This document shows positions 10,573 through 20,254 of a stretch of 64,000 bases of DNA, piece after piece. Under the pieces are notes generated by a model that had not been told where the DNA came from, did not search any database, and saw nothing but the letters and a program-made list of their open reading frames with translations. A program made the translations under genes and the position numbers. How positions within the stretch are numbered: position 1 is the stretch's first letter; each line of letters starts with the position of its first letter. The DNA lies in NCBI GenBank assembly GCA_036389035.1, contig DASVQQ010000007.1, positions 372,001 to 436,000 on the forward strand, read 5' to 3'. The stretch comes from Jatrophihabitans sp. (GTDB lineage: Bacteria; Actinomycetota; Actinomycetes; Mycobacteriales; Jatrophihabitantaceae).

Positions 10573-11166
10573 ATGTTAGGTCTGCAGAACCTTGAGGAGG
10601 CCTTGGAGACTCTGGGCGCTGTCCTTGAAGGCCGCGGACTGTCGCACGGCATCCTGGTCGTTGGTGGCAGTAGTCTGCTGCTGCTCGGACTGATAGACCG
10701 GCCCACGGCCGACCTTGATGTGATCGCTTTCGCAGCGCAGGGCAGCTTCGTTAAAGCCGAGCAGATTCCGCCGTCGCTGATAGAGGCGGTCCGTGATGTC
10801 GCTGCAGTTCTTGAGTTGAGGCATGACTGGCTGAACAACGGTCCGGCATCCCTGATGGATCTCGGACTGCCTCAAGGGTATGAGGCTCGAACGGAGCTAC
10901 GGCGGTACGGCAGCCTCGATGTCTACATTCCAGCGCGCGTTGACTTGGTCTGTTTCAAGCTGTACGCCGCAGTGGATCAAGGTCCCCGCAGCAAACACTT
11001 CCAAGACTTACAAGCCATGGCTCCCACCTCGTCCGAGTTGTCGACCGCAGTGACTTGGTGCCAGAGCCATGACCCGTCCAGCGGCTTTGAGTCCGAGATG
11101 CAAGCTGCTCTGGCCCACCTCACGTCAGTGCTGCGTTCTGCAGGCGGTGACGATGCCGACAGCTAG
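10573..11166 (+). CDS. Nucleotidyltransferase-fold protein (AbiEii/DUF6036-like)
   Basis: A 197-residue protein with a nucleotidyltransferase signature: VVGGSSLLLLG followed by RPTADLDV, giving the GS...DxD arrangement of minimal nucleotidyltransferases such as the AbiEii/MenT toxins. A further DVYIPARVDLVCFKLYA segment resembles the later part of that fold. Base composition is visibly less GC-rich than the flanking thi genes. Its 3' end overlaps the winged-helix gene by 14 bases. Together they look like a two-gene toxin-antitoxin-type or regulatory module inserted in the thiamine locus. The toxin role is inference; order (nucleotidyltransferase first) differs from classic AbiE. Confidence 0.65.
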   Translation: MLGLQNLEEALETLGAVLEGRGLSHGILVVGGSSLLLLGLIDRPTADLDVIAFAAQGSFVKAEQIPPSLIEAVRDVAAVLELRHDWLNNGPASLMDLGLPQGYEARTELRRYGSLDVYIPARVDLVCFKLYAAVDQGPRSKHFQDLQAMAPTSSELSTAVTWCQSHDPSSGFESEMQAALAHLTSVLRSAGGDDADS

Positions 11167-12064
11167 GCCCATCCAGCGCTCCACAGCTTCGCTCGAGCTG
11201 GACATCGTTTGGGGTGCCTGGGCTGAATTAGGGGTGTCCGGCTGGGGGCGATCTCACCGCGAATGGGCGGTCGACCCTGAACCACTCATCATCGTCACCC
11301 CTTTGATCGCCGCACGGGATGCCCGGCTGCGCGATGAGGCGCTCGACTGGTGCATCCACAACTGGCGTCACATCTCCCGGGTGCGGTTGCGAAACCTGCT
11401 TCGCGCGCAGCCCGCCGATGTGGTTGACGCATACGCAGGCTTTGCCGCGACAGTCAATGCTCACGGCGGAGCGAGTTGGCCGGGCGAGTCCCAGGCGTGG
11501 TCATACGCCACCACTGGCCGGTCCACGCCACCAGTATTGAGCCGGGACTCCCTTATCTGGTTACGGATGCGCGCGATGTTTGGCGTCAGCGCCCGGACCG
11601 AGATCCTGCGGTACTTCCTTGCCCACGAACAGGGGCGAGCCAGTGTCACCACCCTGGCAACCGCAAGTGGCTACACCAAGCGCAACATCGCTGATGAGTG
11701 CACGACTCTTCAGCGTGCGGGAGTGTTGGCCGTTCGTTCCACAATGAATCGGCTTTACTACTCTTTGGACCGTGATTCACAGTTACGGGCGTTCGTAGGA
11801 GAACCACCGCCGGTACTACCGGATTGGACAGCTCTTTTCGGGCTCTCCCGTGCGCTCGTCAAGCTAAGCGAAGACGCGTCACGTCTGCCTGTCAGAGCCC
11901 TCAACGTAGAGGCAGGTCGTAGTCTAAATGATCTTGAGGATGAACTGGATCGCCTCTATTTATCACCGCCTGCGCTTCAGGACGACTCTTGGTCAGCGGT
12001 GCGGCACTTCACCGACCATACGCTCAAGACGTGGGCGCGCGGGCAATGGCATAACTTAACGTAA
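11153..12064 (+). CDS. Winged-helix DNA-binding protein, partner of the nucleotidyltransferase
   Basis: About 303 residues. The central part (roughly 145-215) reads as a winged helix: RTEILRYFLAHEQG, VTTLATASGYTKRNIADECTTLQRAGVLAV, then a wing ending RLYYSLD. The flanking regions are not recognised. ATG at 11153 is chosen because AGGCGG lies just upstream and it keeps a short overlap with the previous gene; GTG at 11147 is possible. As partner of a nucleotidyltransferase-fold gene it may be the repressor/antitoxin half of the module, acting on the TCTCGAT repeats. Composition is less GC-rich than its neighbours. Confidence 0.65.
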   Translation: MPTARPIQRSTASLELDIVWGAWAELGVSGWGRSHREWAVDPEPLIIVTPLIAARDARLRDEALDWCIHNWRHISRVRLRNLLRAQPADVVDAYAGFAATVNAHGGASWPGESQAWSYATTGRSTPPVLSRDSLIWLRMRAMFGVSARTEILRYFLAHEQGRASVTTLATASGYTKRNIADECTTLQRAGVLAVRSTMNRLYYSLDRDSQLRAFVGEPPPVLPDWTALFGLSRALVKLSEDASRLPVRALNVEAGRSLNDLEDELDRLYLSPPALQDDSWSAVRHFTDHTLKTWARGQWHNLT

Positions 12065-12116
12065 GCGCGGATATCCCATTCCTAGCAGCGACAACGCGCC
12101 GCTGGCAGAGAGCCTC

Positions 12117-12317
12117 TCAGCCGCCCTGCACCGCGGTCACCACGTCGATCCGGTCGCCAGGCCGGACGGCGGTCTCAAGCCAGCTGCCGCGCGGTACCAC
12201 CTCGCTGTTGAGCGCGACCGCGATTCCGGTGTCGCGGTCACTGATCTGGCCGACCAGCTGGGCCACACTCAGCTCGTCCGCTGTCTCGCGCTGCTCGCCG
12301 TTCACCGTTATCCGCAC
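12117..12317 (-). CDS. thiS: Sulfur carrier protein ThiS
   Basis: A 66-residue ubiquitin-like protein that carries sulfur as a C-terminal thiocarboxylate for thiazole formation by ThiG. It starts RITVNGE and ends in the required Gly-Gly (TAVQGG); the conserved VALNSEVVPR is in the middle. The GTG at 12317 begins the first beta strand. It lies eight bases after thiO on the same strand and is presumably cotranscribed with it. Confidence 0.95.
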   Translation of the reverse strand: MRITVNGEQRETADELSVAQLVGQISDRDTGIAVALNSEVVPRGSWLETAVRPGDRIDVVTAVQGG

Positions 12318-12325
12318 GGGGATTC

Positions 12326-13498
12326 CTAGCTTGTCAGGCCGGCCGCGGCCGGCTTCGGGGATCGGTGGCCAGCGAACCGGTCGGGGCCGAACGGACGCCA
12401 CACCGGCGCGACCGGCTCGCCGCTGACCAGGGCGGCCACCGCGTCGGCTGTCAGTGCCGACAGCAGAATGCCGTTGCGGTAGTGCCCGGTCGCCAGCACC
12501 AGCCCGTCCGCGACCTCGCCGAGGATCGGTCCGTTGTCCGGGGTGCCGGGACGCGATCCCGCCCGGGCCTCGACGAAGTCGAACTCCGAGCTGATCGGCA
12601 GCAGCTCGTAGGCGTTACGCAGCAGCTCATAGACCCCGCCCGCTGTCACGCCGGTGTCATGGCCCTGCTGCTCGGAGGTGGCGCCTACCACCACCTCGCC
12701 GCCTGCGCGGGGCACCAGGTAGATCTCGCTGCCACGCACGATCCCGCGCACGGTGCGGGTCAGCACCGGCCCGGCGGCGCCTAGCCGGTCCGGCACCGCC
12801 AGCCGCAGGATCTGGCCCTTCACCGGCTGCACCGGCACCGGCAGCAGCGCGCCGGTCGCGGCGCCGGCGCAGAGCACCACCACGCCGGCGCGCAACCCGG
12901 CTCCGGTGACCGTCCGCACCCCGCTGACCCGGCTGCCGGTGGAGTCCCACAGCAGGCTGCTGACCTCAGCGGTGACGAAGCGAACCCCGGCGGCCACGGC
13001 GCCGGCGCGCAGCGCTGCCAGATAGCGCCGGTTGTCGACCGAGAGGTCATCGGCGCTCAGCACGCCGCCCCGGACCCCGGCGGCGAGGTAGGGCTCCAGC
13101 GCGCGGGCCGCCGCGCCGCTCAGCCGCTCGGTGCTCAGGCCGAGCTCGCTGCGAAAGTCGGTCAACCGGTCCAGCGCCGCCCGGTCATCGGCGTTGAACG
13201 CCACCGCCAGGGTGCCCTCGGTGCGCACACCCACCGGCTGCCCGGTGCGATCCTGCAGCTCGGCCGCCAGCCGCTGGAAAGCCGGCACCGCGGCCAGGCT
13301 CAGCCGGGTCAGCTCCTGCTCGCCGAAGGCGGCCTCGCTGACCGGCGCCAGCATGCCGGCGGCGGCCCAGCTGGCATTGCGGCCGCCGCTGGCATCGATC
13401 ACCCGCACCGCGAAGCCCCGCTCCGCCAGCCGGTAGGCCGCGGCCAATCCGATCGCGCCACCGCCGACCAGGAGTGCATCGCCACGGTGCGCCGCCAT
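12326..13498 (-). CDS. thiO: Glycine oxidase ThiO
   Basis: FAD-dependent amine oxidase that converts glycine to iminoacetate for thiazole synthesis. The 390-residue DAO-family protein has the dinucleotide-binding motif LLVGGGAIGLAAAYRLAERG, NASWAAAGMLAPV, and a C-terminal FAD segment with LATGHYRNGILLS. The ATG at 13498 lies a few residues before the FAD motif and is preceded by GGAAC. The upstream in-frame extension is low complexity and not conserved in the family. Followed closely by thiS; together they supply both thiazole inputs for ThiG. Confidence 0.95.
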   Translation of the reverse strand: MAAHRGDALLVGGGAIGLAAAYRLAERGFAVRVIDASGGRNASWAAAGMLAPVSEAAFGEQELTRLSLAAVPAFQRLAAELQDRTGQPVGVRTEGTLAVAFNADDRAALDRLTDFRSELGLSTERLSGAAARALEPYLAAGVRGGVLSADDLSVDNRRYLAALRAGAVAAGVRFVTAEVSSLLWDSTGSRVSGVRTVTGAGLRAGVVVLCAGAATGALLPVPVQPVKGQILRLAVPDRLGAAGPVLTRTVRGIVRGSEIYLVPRAGGEVVVGATSEQQGHDTGVTAGGVYELLRNAYELLPISSEFDFVEARAGSRPGTPDNGPILGEVADGLVLATGHYRNGILLSALTADAVAALVSGEPVAPVWRPFGPDRFAGHRSPKPAAAGLTS

Positions 13499-13508
13499 GC
13501 GTTCCAGG

Positions 13509-14591
13509 CTAGCCGAGCGGAGTCGGCTGGCCGGTCGGAGCAGGCCTGCCCGGGTCAGGCCAGCCCGGGCGTGGCTCGTTCGGGTCGGGCCCGGTCGGGA
13601 CGTCACCGGCTGCCCCTTGCCCGGCTGCCCGGCCGACTGCTCGGCCGGTCGCTGAACGGCTGGCCTCGATGGTGGTGCCGGCGCTGGCCACCACCACCAT
13701 GACGATTGCCGCGACGGTTCGCAGCTGCGGCTGCTGGCTGAGCACCAGCATGCCGGCCAGCGCGCCGAAGGCCGGCTCCACGCTCATCAGCAGCCCGAAG
13801 GCGGCCGCTGACAACCGGCGCAGGGCGATGAGCTCCAGCGAGTACGGGATCAGCGAGGACAGCACCGCCACCCCGAGGCCGCCGAGCAGCACACCGGGAC
13901 GCAGCAGCGCCGAGCCGCCGTCGGCAACGCCGGCCGGGATCATCACCAGCGTCCCCAGGGTTAGGGCGATAGCCAGGCCGTCCAATCCGGCGAAGTCCGA
14001 GCCGACCCGCTGGGACAGCAGGATGTAGGCAGCCCAGAACGCGCCGGCCAGCGCCGCCAGCAGCAGCCCGACAGGGTCCAGGCTCTGGTTGGAACCGCCG
14101 AAGGCCAGCAGCGCCACCCCGCCGCCGGCCAGCGCGACCCAGAGCAGGTCGAGCGGTTTGCGCGAGCCGGCGATGGCCACCCCGAGCGGTCCGATGAACT
14201 CGACCGTCACCGCCGCTCCGAGCGGGAGCCGGTCCAGCGACTCGTAGAAACTCCAGTTCATGGCGGCCAGCACCAACCCGAAGATTACCGCCGCCCGCAG
14301 GTCCCGACGGCTCCGGCCGGCCAGTCGCGGCCGGGTCAGGGCCAGCAGGATCACCGAGGCGAACGCCAGCCGCAGCAGCACCACACCGGCCGGGCCGGCC
14401 TCGGCGAACAGGGTGCCGGCGAAGGCAGCGCCGAACTGCACCGAGGCGATTCCGACCAGGAGCAGGATCTGCGGCGGGATCGCCTCGGACCGTCGGGTTA
14501 GCGGCACGCTGACATGCTCGCATTCGCACCGCGGGCCGGTTCCAGCCGGAGTCGGCGTTCCGGCAGGGCGTCCGCCAGCGGTCATCGACAC
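13509..14591 (-). CDS. EamA/DMT-family transporter (RhtA-like)
   Basis: A roughly 360-residue membrane protein with ten hydrophobic helices arranged as two EamA repeats. Characteristic parts include FGAAFAGTLFAEAGPAGVVLLRLAFAS, the NWSFYESLDRLPLGAAVTVEFIGPL region typical of RhtA-like exporters, and SVEPAFGALAGMLVLSQ. Such carriers export amino acids or other small metabolites. The N-terminal 35 residues and the C-terminal tail (Pro/Gly/Arg-rich, after about 310) lie outside the membrane domain. An internal GTG near 14510 could be the real start. It ends ten bases before the thiO start on the same strand; no direct thiamine role is shown. Confidence 0.85.
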   Translation of the reverse strand: MSMTAGGRPAGTPTPAGTGPRCECEHVSVPLTRRSEAIPPQILLLVGIASVQFGAAFAGTLFAEAGPAGVVLLRLAFASVILLALTRPRLAGRSRRDLRAAVIFGLVLAAMNWSFYESLDRLPLGAAVTVEFIGPLGVAIAGSRKPLDLLWVALAGGGVALLAFGGSNQSLDPVGLLLAALAGAFWAAYILLSQRVGSDFAGLDGLAIALTLGTLVMIPAGVADGGSALLRPGVLLGGLGVAVLSSLIPYSLELIALRRLSAAAFGLLMSVEPAFGALAGMLVLSQQPQLRTVAAIVMVVVASAGTTIEASRSATGRAVGRAAGQGAAGDVPTGPDPNEPRPGWPDPGRPAPTGQPTPLG

Positions 14592-14618
14592 CCGGCGATG
14601 GTTGGATGAGGCAATGAC

Positions 14619-15281
14619 GTGGATCAGGCGATGACCAAGCCCTCGCTGGCCGGAATGGCGAGCGCCCGGTTGTACCTGTGCACCGACTCCCGGCGCGACC
14701 GCGGCGACCTGGCCGACTTTCTCGACGCGGTGCTGGCCAACGGCGTCGACATCGTGCAGTTGCGCGAGAAGAACCTCGATGCGGCCGACGAGCTGGCTGC
14801 GCTAGAGGTGGTCGCCGACGCCTGCCGCCGGCATTCCAAGCTGCTGGCGGTCAACGACCGCGCCGATCTGGCGGTCGCCGCCGGCGCGGACGTGCTGCAC
14901 CTGGGCCAGCGCGACCTGGCTCCGGTCACCGCCCGCCGGATCGTCGGCCCGGACGTGCTGATCGGTATGAGCAGCCACAGCGCCGAGCAGGCCCGGGCCG
15001 CGGCGTCGGCGGACGAGGTGGACTACTTCTGCCTGGGCCCGATCTGGTCGACTCCCACCAAGCCGGGACGCCCGCACATCGGCCTGCCGCCGGTGACCGC
15101 GCTGGCGGCCGAGAAGGTGGCCCGGCCCTGGTTCGGCATCGGCGGGATCGATGAGTCCAACCTCGATGAGGTGCTCGACGCCGGCGCGCGCCGGGTGGTG
15201 GTGGTTCGGGTGCTGACCGAGGCCGCCGATCCGGCGGCGGTGGCAGCCCGGCTGGCCGACCGGCTCGCGGCGGCCGGCTGA
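14619..15281 (+). CDS. thiE: Thiamine-phosphate synthase
   Basis: Joins HMP-pyrophosphate and thiazole phosphate to thiamine monophosphate. The 220-residue TIM barrel has YLCTDSR, the pyrophosphate-binding VQLREK and [11 protein letters not shown] motifs, [32 protein letters not shown] and FGIGGI. GTG at 14619 has a GAGG seven bases upstream; an in-frame ATG at 14631 is an alternative. Divergent from the EamA transporter gene with only 27 bases between starts. The last codons lie inside a 27-base tandem repeat. Confidence 0.95.
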   Translation: MDQAMTKPSLAGMASARLYLCTDSRRDRGDLADFLDAVLANGVDIVQLREKNLDAADELAALEVVADACRRHSKLLAVNDRADLAVAAGADVLHLGQRDLAPVTARRIVGPDVLIGMSSHSAEQARAAASADEVDYFCLGPIWSTPTKPGRPHIGLPPVTALAAEKVARPWFGIGGIDESNLDEVLDAGARRVVVVRVLTEAADPAAVAARLADRLAAAG

Positions 15282-15329
15282 GCCGACCGGCTCGCGACCG
15301 CCGGCTGAGCCGACCTGCTCCCGGCCGCG
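15255..15329 (+). repeat. 27-base tandem repeat including the thiE stop codon
   Basis: Units at 15255-15281 and 15282-15308 begin GCCGACCGGCTCGCG and end GCCGGCTGA; a third, partial and diverged unit runs to about 15329. Because 27 is a multiple of three, each full unit carries the in-frame TGA stop, so the duplication leaves ThiE unchanged. Confidence 0.85.
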
Positions 15330-15372
15330 CTGTGTAGCGTCGGGCTGGTCAGAGCAGCAAGGGAGTGCCGGA

Positions 15373-16413
15373 ATGGATATCGCCGCGCGGCGATGGTTCG
15401 ACTCGCACACCTTCGACGCGGCACAGTTCGACAGCGCCGACCTGCTCAGGGCAAAGCGGCAGTCGGGCCAGCGGGTGAGCGTGGTGATCCCGGCGCGCAA
15501 CGAGGCCGCGACCGTCGCGGCCGTGGTCGGCCAGATTCGCCAGGCGCTGATGGGCGCCGGACTGGTGGACGAGCTGGTGGTGCTGGACTCCGATTCCACC
15601 GACGACACCGCGGCCGTGGCCCGGGCCGCCGGCGCGGCGGTGTTCGCCGCCCGCGACATCGACACCGGCACCCCGGTGAGCCCTGGCAAGGGCGAGGCGT
15701 TGTGGAAGTCGCTGTTCGTCACCAGCGGTGACCTGCTGGTCTTCATCGACGCCGACCTCACCGAGTGGGGCCCGCACTTCGTGACCGGCCTGCTCGGGCC
15801 GCTGCTGACCGACCCGGACACCCTGCTGTCCAAAGGCTTCTACGATCGGCTCGCCGACGACCTGCCCGGCGAGCCGGCTGTCCCGACGCCGGACGCGGCG
15901 CCGCAGGGTGGTCGGGTGACCGAGCTGGTGGCCCGGCCGTTGCTGAACCTGTACTGGCCCGAGCTGGCCGCTGTCGTCCAGCCGCTGGCCGGCGAATGGG
16001 CAATCCGGCGCTCGCTGATCGAGTCGCTGCCGATCCCGGTCGGCTATGGCGTCGAGTTCGCCAGCCTGACCGACACCTGGCGCAGGCACGGCTTGGCCGC
16101 GATCGCCCAGGTCGACCTGGGCAGGCGCGGGCACCGGCACCAGAACGTGCATGATCTGGGAGTGATGGCCGCCGAGATCCTGGCAACGGCGATGCGCCGG
16201 CTGCCGCTGGATCGGGCCGGCGTGCCGGAGGAGGCAGGACCGCCGGTGACGGGACCGCCGGCCGCTGCCGAGCCGAGCCTGCAGCAGTTCGACCGCGCCA
16301 TCCCGGGCTGGCGCAGCCGTCCGGTGCCGGTGCTGGAGCGCCCGGCGGCCCGGGCCAACGAGCGCTACCGAGCTGCCGAGCAGCGCCGGACGGCGGCCCG
16401 ATGCTCGAGCTAG
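15373..16413 (+). CDS. gpgS: Glucosyl-3-phosphoglycerate synthase
   Basis: Family GT81 enzyme that transfers glucose from NDP-glucose to 3-phosphoglycerate, the first step of glucosylglycerate and methylglucose lipopolysaccharide synthesis. The 346-residue protein has the GT-A start VSVVIPARNEAATV, DSDSTDDT, the acceptor-side PGKGEALWKSL, the metal-binding DADLTEWGPHFV and the late GRRGHRHQNVHDLG. AAGGGAG precedes the ATG. Its end overlaps the FolP2-like gene by 13 bases; mycobacteria have the same neighbour pair (folP2, gpgS). Confidence 0.92.
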   Translation: MDIAARRWFDSHTFDAAQFDSADLLRAKRQSGQRVSVVIPARNEAATVAAVVGQIRQALMGAGLVDELVVLDSDSTDDTAAVARAAGAAVFAARDIDTGTPVSPGKGEALWKSLFVTSGDLLVFIDADLTEWGPHFVTGLLGPLLTDPDTLLSKGFYDRLADDLPGEPAVPTPDAAPQGGRVTELVARPLLNLYWPELAAVVQPLAGEWAIRRSLIESLPIPVGYGVEFASLTDTWRRHGLAAIAQVDLGRRGHRHQNVHDLGVMAAEILATAMRRLPLDRAGVPEEAGPPVTGPPAAAEPSLQQFDRAIPGWRSRPVPVLERPAARANERYRAAEQRRTAARCSS

Positions 16414-17261
16414 CCGGCCGCGGCTTCGACTCCGACGCCCTGCTGATCATGGCGATCGTGAACCGGACACCGGACTCGTTCTATGACCGCGGCGCCACCT
16501 ACGCCTTCGACAAGGCACTGGAGCGGGTGGCCGAGGTGGTCGCCGCCGGCGCAGAGATCGTCGACATCGGCGGCGTGAAAGCGGCGCCCGGCGATGAGGT
16601 GGACGCGGCGGAGGAGATCCGGCGCACGGTCGACTTCGTGGCCAGGGTGCGCGCCGAGTTCCCCGACGTGATCATCTCGGTGGACACCTGGCGCCATGAG
16701 GTGGCGCGGGAGGTATGCGCGGCCGGGGCGGACGTGCTCAACGACGCCTGGGGCGGCTATGACCCGCGGCTGGCCGAGGTGGCGGCCGAGTTCGACGCCG
16801 CACTGGTCTGCACGCACGCCGGCGGGGTGCAACCCCGGACCAGGCCGCACCGGATCTTCTACGACGACGTGCTGGCCGACGTGCTGAGCCGCACGGTCGA
16901 TCTGGCTGAGCGGGCGGTCGCGCTGGGGGTCTCGCGGCGGCGGGTCATGATCGATCCGGGGCATGACTTCGGCAAGAACACCTGGCACTCGCTGGAGCTG
17001 ACCCGGCGGCTGGCCGAGATGGTGGCGACCGGCTGGCCGGTGCTGGTGTCGCTGTCGAACAAGGACTTCGTCGGCGAGGCGCTGGACCTGCCGCTGGACC
17101 AGCGACTCCTGGGCACCCTGGCGGCCACCGCGATCTGCGCCTGGCAGGGCGCGATGGTGTTCCGGGCCCACAACGTGGCCGAGACCAGGCAGGTGCTCGA
17201 CATGGTCGCCGCCATCCGCGGCAGCCAGCCGCCGCGGCGGGCCGTGCGGGGCCTGGCGTGA
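16401..17261 (+). CDS. Dihydropteroate synthase homologue (FolP2-like)
   Basis: A 286-residue DHPS-fold TIM barrel. It shows IMAIVNRTPDSFYDRG, VDIGGVKA, SVDTWRHEVAREV, ADVLNDAWGG and MIDPGHDFGKNTW. Several positions depart from catalytic DHPS in the way seen in mycobacterial FolP2 (NRTPDSFYD instead of the NVTPDSFSDGG-type motif), a paralogue reported to lack detectable DHPS activity. It should therefore not be taken as the folate enzyme without a test. Overlaps gpgS upstream and the next gene downstream (GTGA), so the three genes form a tight operon. Confidence 0.85.
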   Translation: MLELAGRGFDSDALLIMAIVNRTPDSFYDRGATYAFDKALERVAEVVAAGAEIVDIGGVKAAPGDEVDAAEEIRRTVDFVARVRAEFPDVIISVDTWRHEVAREVCAAGADVLNDAWGGYDPRLAEVAAEFDAALVCTHAGGVQPRTRPHRIFYDDVLADVLSRTVDLAERAVALGVSRRRVMIDPGHDFGKNTWHSLELTRRLAEMVATGWPVLVSLSNKDFVGEALDLPLDQRLLGTLAATAICAWQGAMVFRAHNVAETRQVLDMVAAIRGSQPPRRAVRGLA

Positions 17262-17890
17262 TCGTCGCGGTGGCCGGCTGCCCGAACCCGCCGCTGTTGC
17301 TGCGCGGCATCACCGGGCGCCCGGTTGCCGAGGTGGAGCAGTTGCGGGCCGCCTGCCTGGACGCGATCGGCGAGCTGCTGGCGGCCGGCCCGGCCCGGCT
17401 GGTGGTGATCGGCGGCGCGGCCCCGGATGAGGACGACAAGGCGCTGAGCATCGTGGTCGGCCGGTTGCTGCTGAGCCAGGCCGGCTGCGAGCTGTCGGTC
17501 GAGCACCTGGTGATCGCGGCCGACAGCCCGCCGGCGGACTGCCTGCGGACCGGTCGCGCGCTGGCCGACAGCGCCGGCGGCGACGATGAGGTGGGGCTGC
17601 TGGTGATGGCCGATGGCTCGGCCCGGCGAACGCTCAAGGCGCCCGGCTACCTCGACCCCCGCGCCGCCCCGTTCGACGAGGCCGTCGAGGCCTGCCTGCG
17701 GTCGGGCCGGCTGGCCGGGCTGGCCGGGCTCGACCCGGTGCTGGCGGCTGAGCTGCTGGTCGCCGGCCGGGCTGCCTGGCAGGTGCTGGCCGGCGCCGTG
17801 GGGGAGGCGCCGGGGCGCAGCCGCGTGCATTACAGCGATGACCCGTTCGGTGTCTGGTACCCGGTGTTCAGCTGGCTGTCAGAAAGCTGA
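17258..17890 (+). CDS. Unknown protein, class III extradiol dioxygenase-like fold
   Basis: A 210-residue Ala/Gly/Leu-rich protein starting IVAVAGCPNPPLLLRG. The opening, VVIGGAAP, VGLLVMADGSARR and the end WYPVFSWL resemble the actinobacterial family annotated as class III extradiol dioxygenase-like (similar to M. tuberculosis Rv2728c). Obvious metal-binding histidines of LigB enzymes are not visible near the N-terminus, so ring-cleavage activity is doubtful. Start codon overlaps the FolP2-like gene by four bases, so it is cotranslated with gpgS and that gene. Confidence 0.6.
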   Translation: MIVAVAGCPNPPLLLRGITGRPVAEVEQLRAACLDAIGELLAAGPARLVVIGGAAPDEDDKALSIVVGRLLLSQAGCELSVEHLVIAADSPPADCLRTGRALADSAGGDDEVGLLVMADGSARRTLKAPGYLDPRAAPFDEAVEACLRSGRLAGLAGLDPVLAAELLVAGRAAWQVLAGAVGEAPGRSRVHYSDDPFGVWYPVFSWLSES

Positions 17891-17895
17891 ACTGA

Positions 17896-19260
<1,365 letters not shown>

Positions 19261-19293
19261 CCGGGGGCGCATTCGTCGAGCGGAGGGGTGGCG

Positions 19294-19794
19294 GTGAGCA
19301 GGCGCGAGCTGGACTCACTGGACGTGTCGATCCTGGCCGCGCTGCGAGACACCCCGCGGGCCGGGTACCTGGAGCTGTCCCGGCTGCTGCAGGTCTCCCG
19401 CGCCACCATCCAGGCCCGCCTGGAGCGCCTGGAGCGCGACGGCGTGGTCTCGGGCTACGGCCCGGACGTCGACCTGGCGGCCGCCGGCTTTCCGGTGCTC
19501 GCCTTTGCCACGCTCGAGATCGCCCAGGGCCGGCTCGAAGAGGTGACCGCCGCGATGGCCGCCATCCCCTCGGTGGTCGAGGCCTTCGCCACCACCGGTC
19601 CTGGCGACGTGCACTGCCGGCTGGCCGCCAGCTCGCACGAGGACCTGCAGCGGGTGCTGCTGGAGGTCTCTCAGATCCAGGGAGTGGCCCGCTCGACGTC
19701 GGTGATCGCGCTGACCAGGCTGGTGCGGCACCGGCCCGTCGAGCTGCTGGAAGCCGCTGAGGTGCCACGGGCCAGCCGCACGGGCAGCCGCTAG
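19294..19794 (+). CDS. Lrp/AsnC-family transcriptional regulator
   Basis: About 166 residues: an N-terminal helix-turn-helix (LDSLDVSILAALRDTPRAGYLELSRLL, then VSRATIQARLERLERDGVV) and a C-terminal RAM ligand-binding domain (VLAFATLEIAQG, EAFATTGPGDVHCRLAA). GTG at 19294 is chosen because GGAGG at 19282-19286 is seven bases upstream; GTG at 19288 is in frame but too close to it. Position directly after hppD suggests control of tyrosine catabolism; this is inferred from adjacency. Confidence 0.9.
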   Translation: MSRRELDSLDVSILAALRDTPRAGYLELSRLLQVSRATIQARLERLERDGVVSGYGPDVDLAAAGFPVLAFATLEIAQGRLEEVTAAMAAIPSVVEAFATTGPGDVHCRLAASSHEDLQRVLLEVSQIQGVARSTSVIALTRLVRHRPVELLEAAEVPRASRTGSR

Positions 19795-19847
19795 GACCGG
19801 ATCAGCCCGAGTGCCAGGGGAGCCCCGAGCGGGAGCCCCGAGCGGCT

Positions 19848-20198
19848 TTAGGCCGATCCGCGCCGATCGAGTTCGGCGCGCACCCGGGCCAGCTCGTCAC
19901 GCAACCGGCCGGCCAGCTCGAAGTCCAGGGCGGCCGAGGCGCCTGCCATCTCGGCGCTGATGTCCTCGACCAGCCGGTCCAGTTCCCAGCGGGTCCGCGA
20001 GGCCAGCTGCACGGCTGCCGTCCGGGTCGCGGTCTCAGTGGTGCAAGCGCCGTCGCTGTTGAGCACCGGCATCAGCGCCGGCGCCGCTCCCAGGTGGTGA
20101 ACCCGGCCGGTGTCAGCGGCCTTGCGCGGCCGGCGCCGCCCGACCAGGTCGCGAGCCCGGCCTGATCCGGCCGGGAGCCGGTCCTCGGCATCGCTCAT
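19848..20198 (-). CDS. Small UVR-motif protein
   Basis: A 116-residue protein whose C-terminal 35 residues match the UvrB/UvrC (UVR) helical hairpin: LVEDISAEMAGASAALDFELAGRLRDEL. The N-terminal two thirds are basic and not recognised. The rest of UvrB is absent, so this is not an excinuclease; UVR motifs also mediate contacts in adaptor proteins such as McsA and ClpC. Convergent with the Lrp gene and divergent from menJ. Confidence 0.65.
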   Translation of the reverse strand: MSDAEDRLPAGSGRARDLVGRRRPRKAADTGRVHHLGAAPALMPVLNSDGACTTETATRTAAVQLASRTRWELDRLVEDISAEMAGASAALDFELAGRLRDELARVRAELDRRGSA

Positions 20199-20254
20199 GC
20201 AAACATGTTATGGCCGGGCCGGGCGGGCGCGCGAAGAGCGCCGCGAGCCATGCT

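Noticed and set aside
16401..17261. Calling the DHPS homologue the folate enzyme FolP1
   Set aside because: Its motifs and its gpgS neighbourhood match the FolP2 paralogue, which lacks proven DHPS activity.
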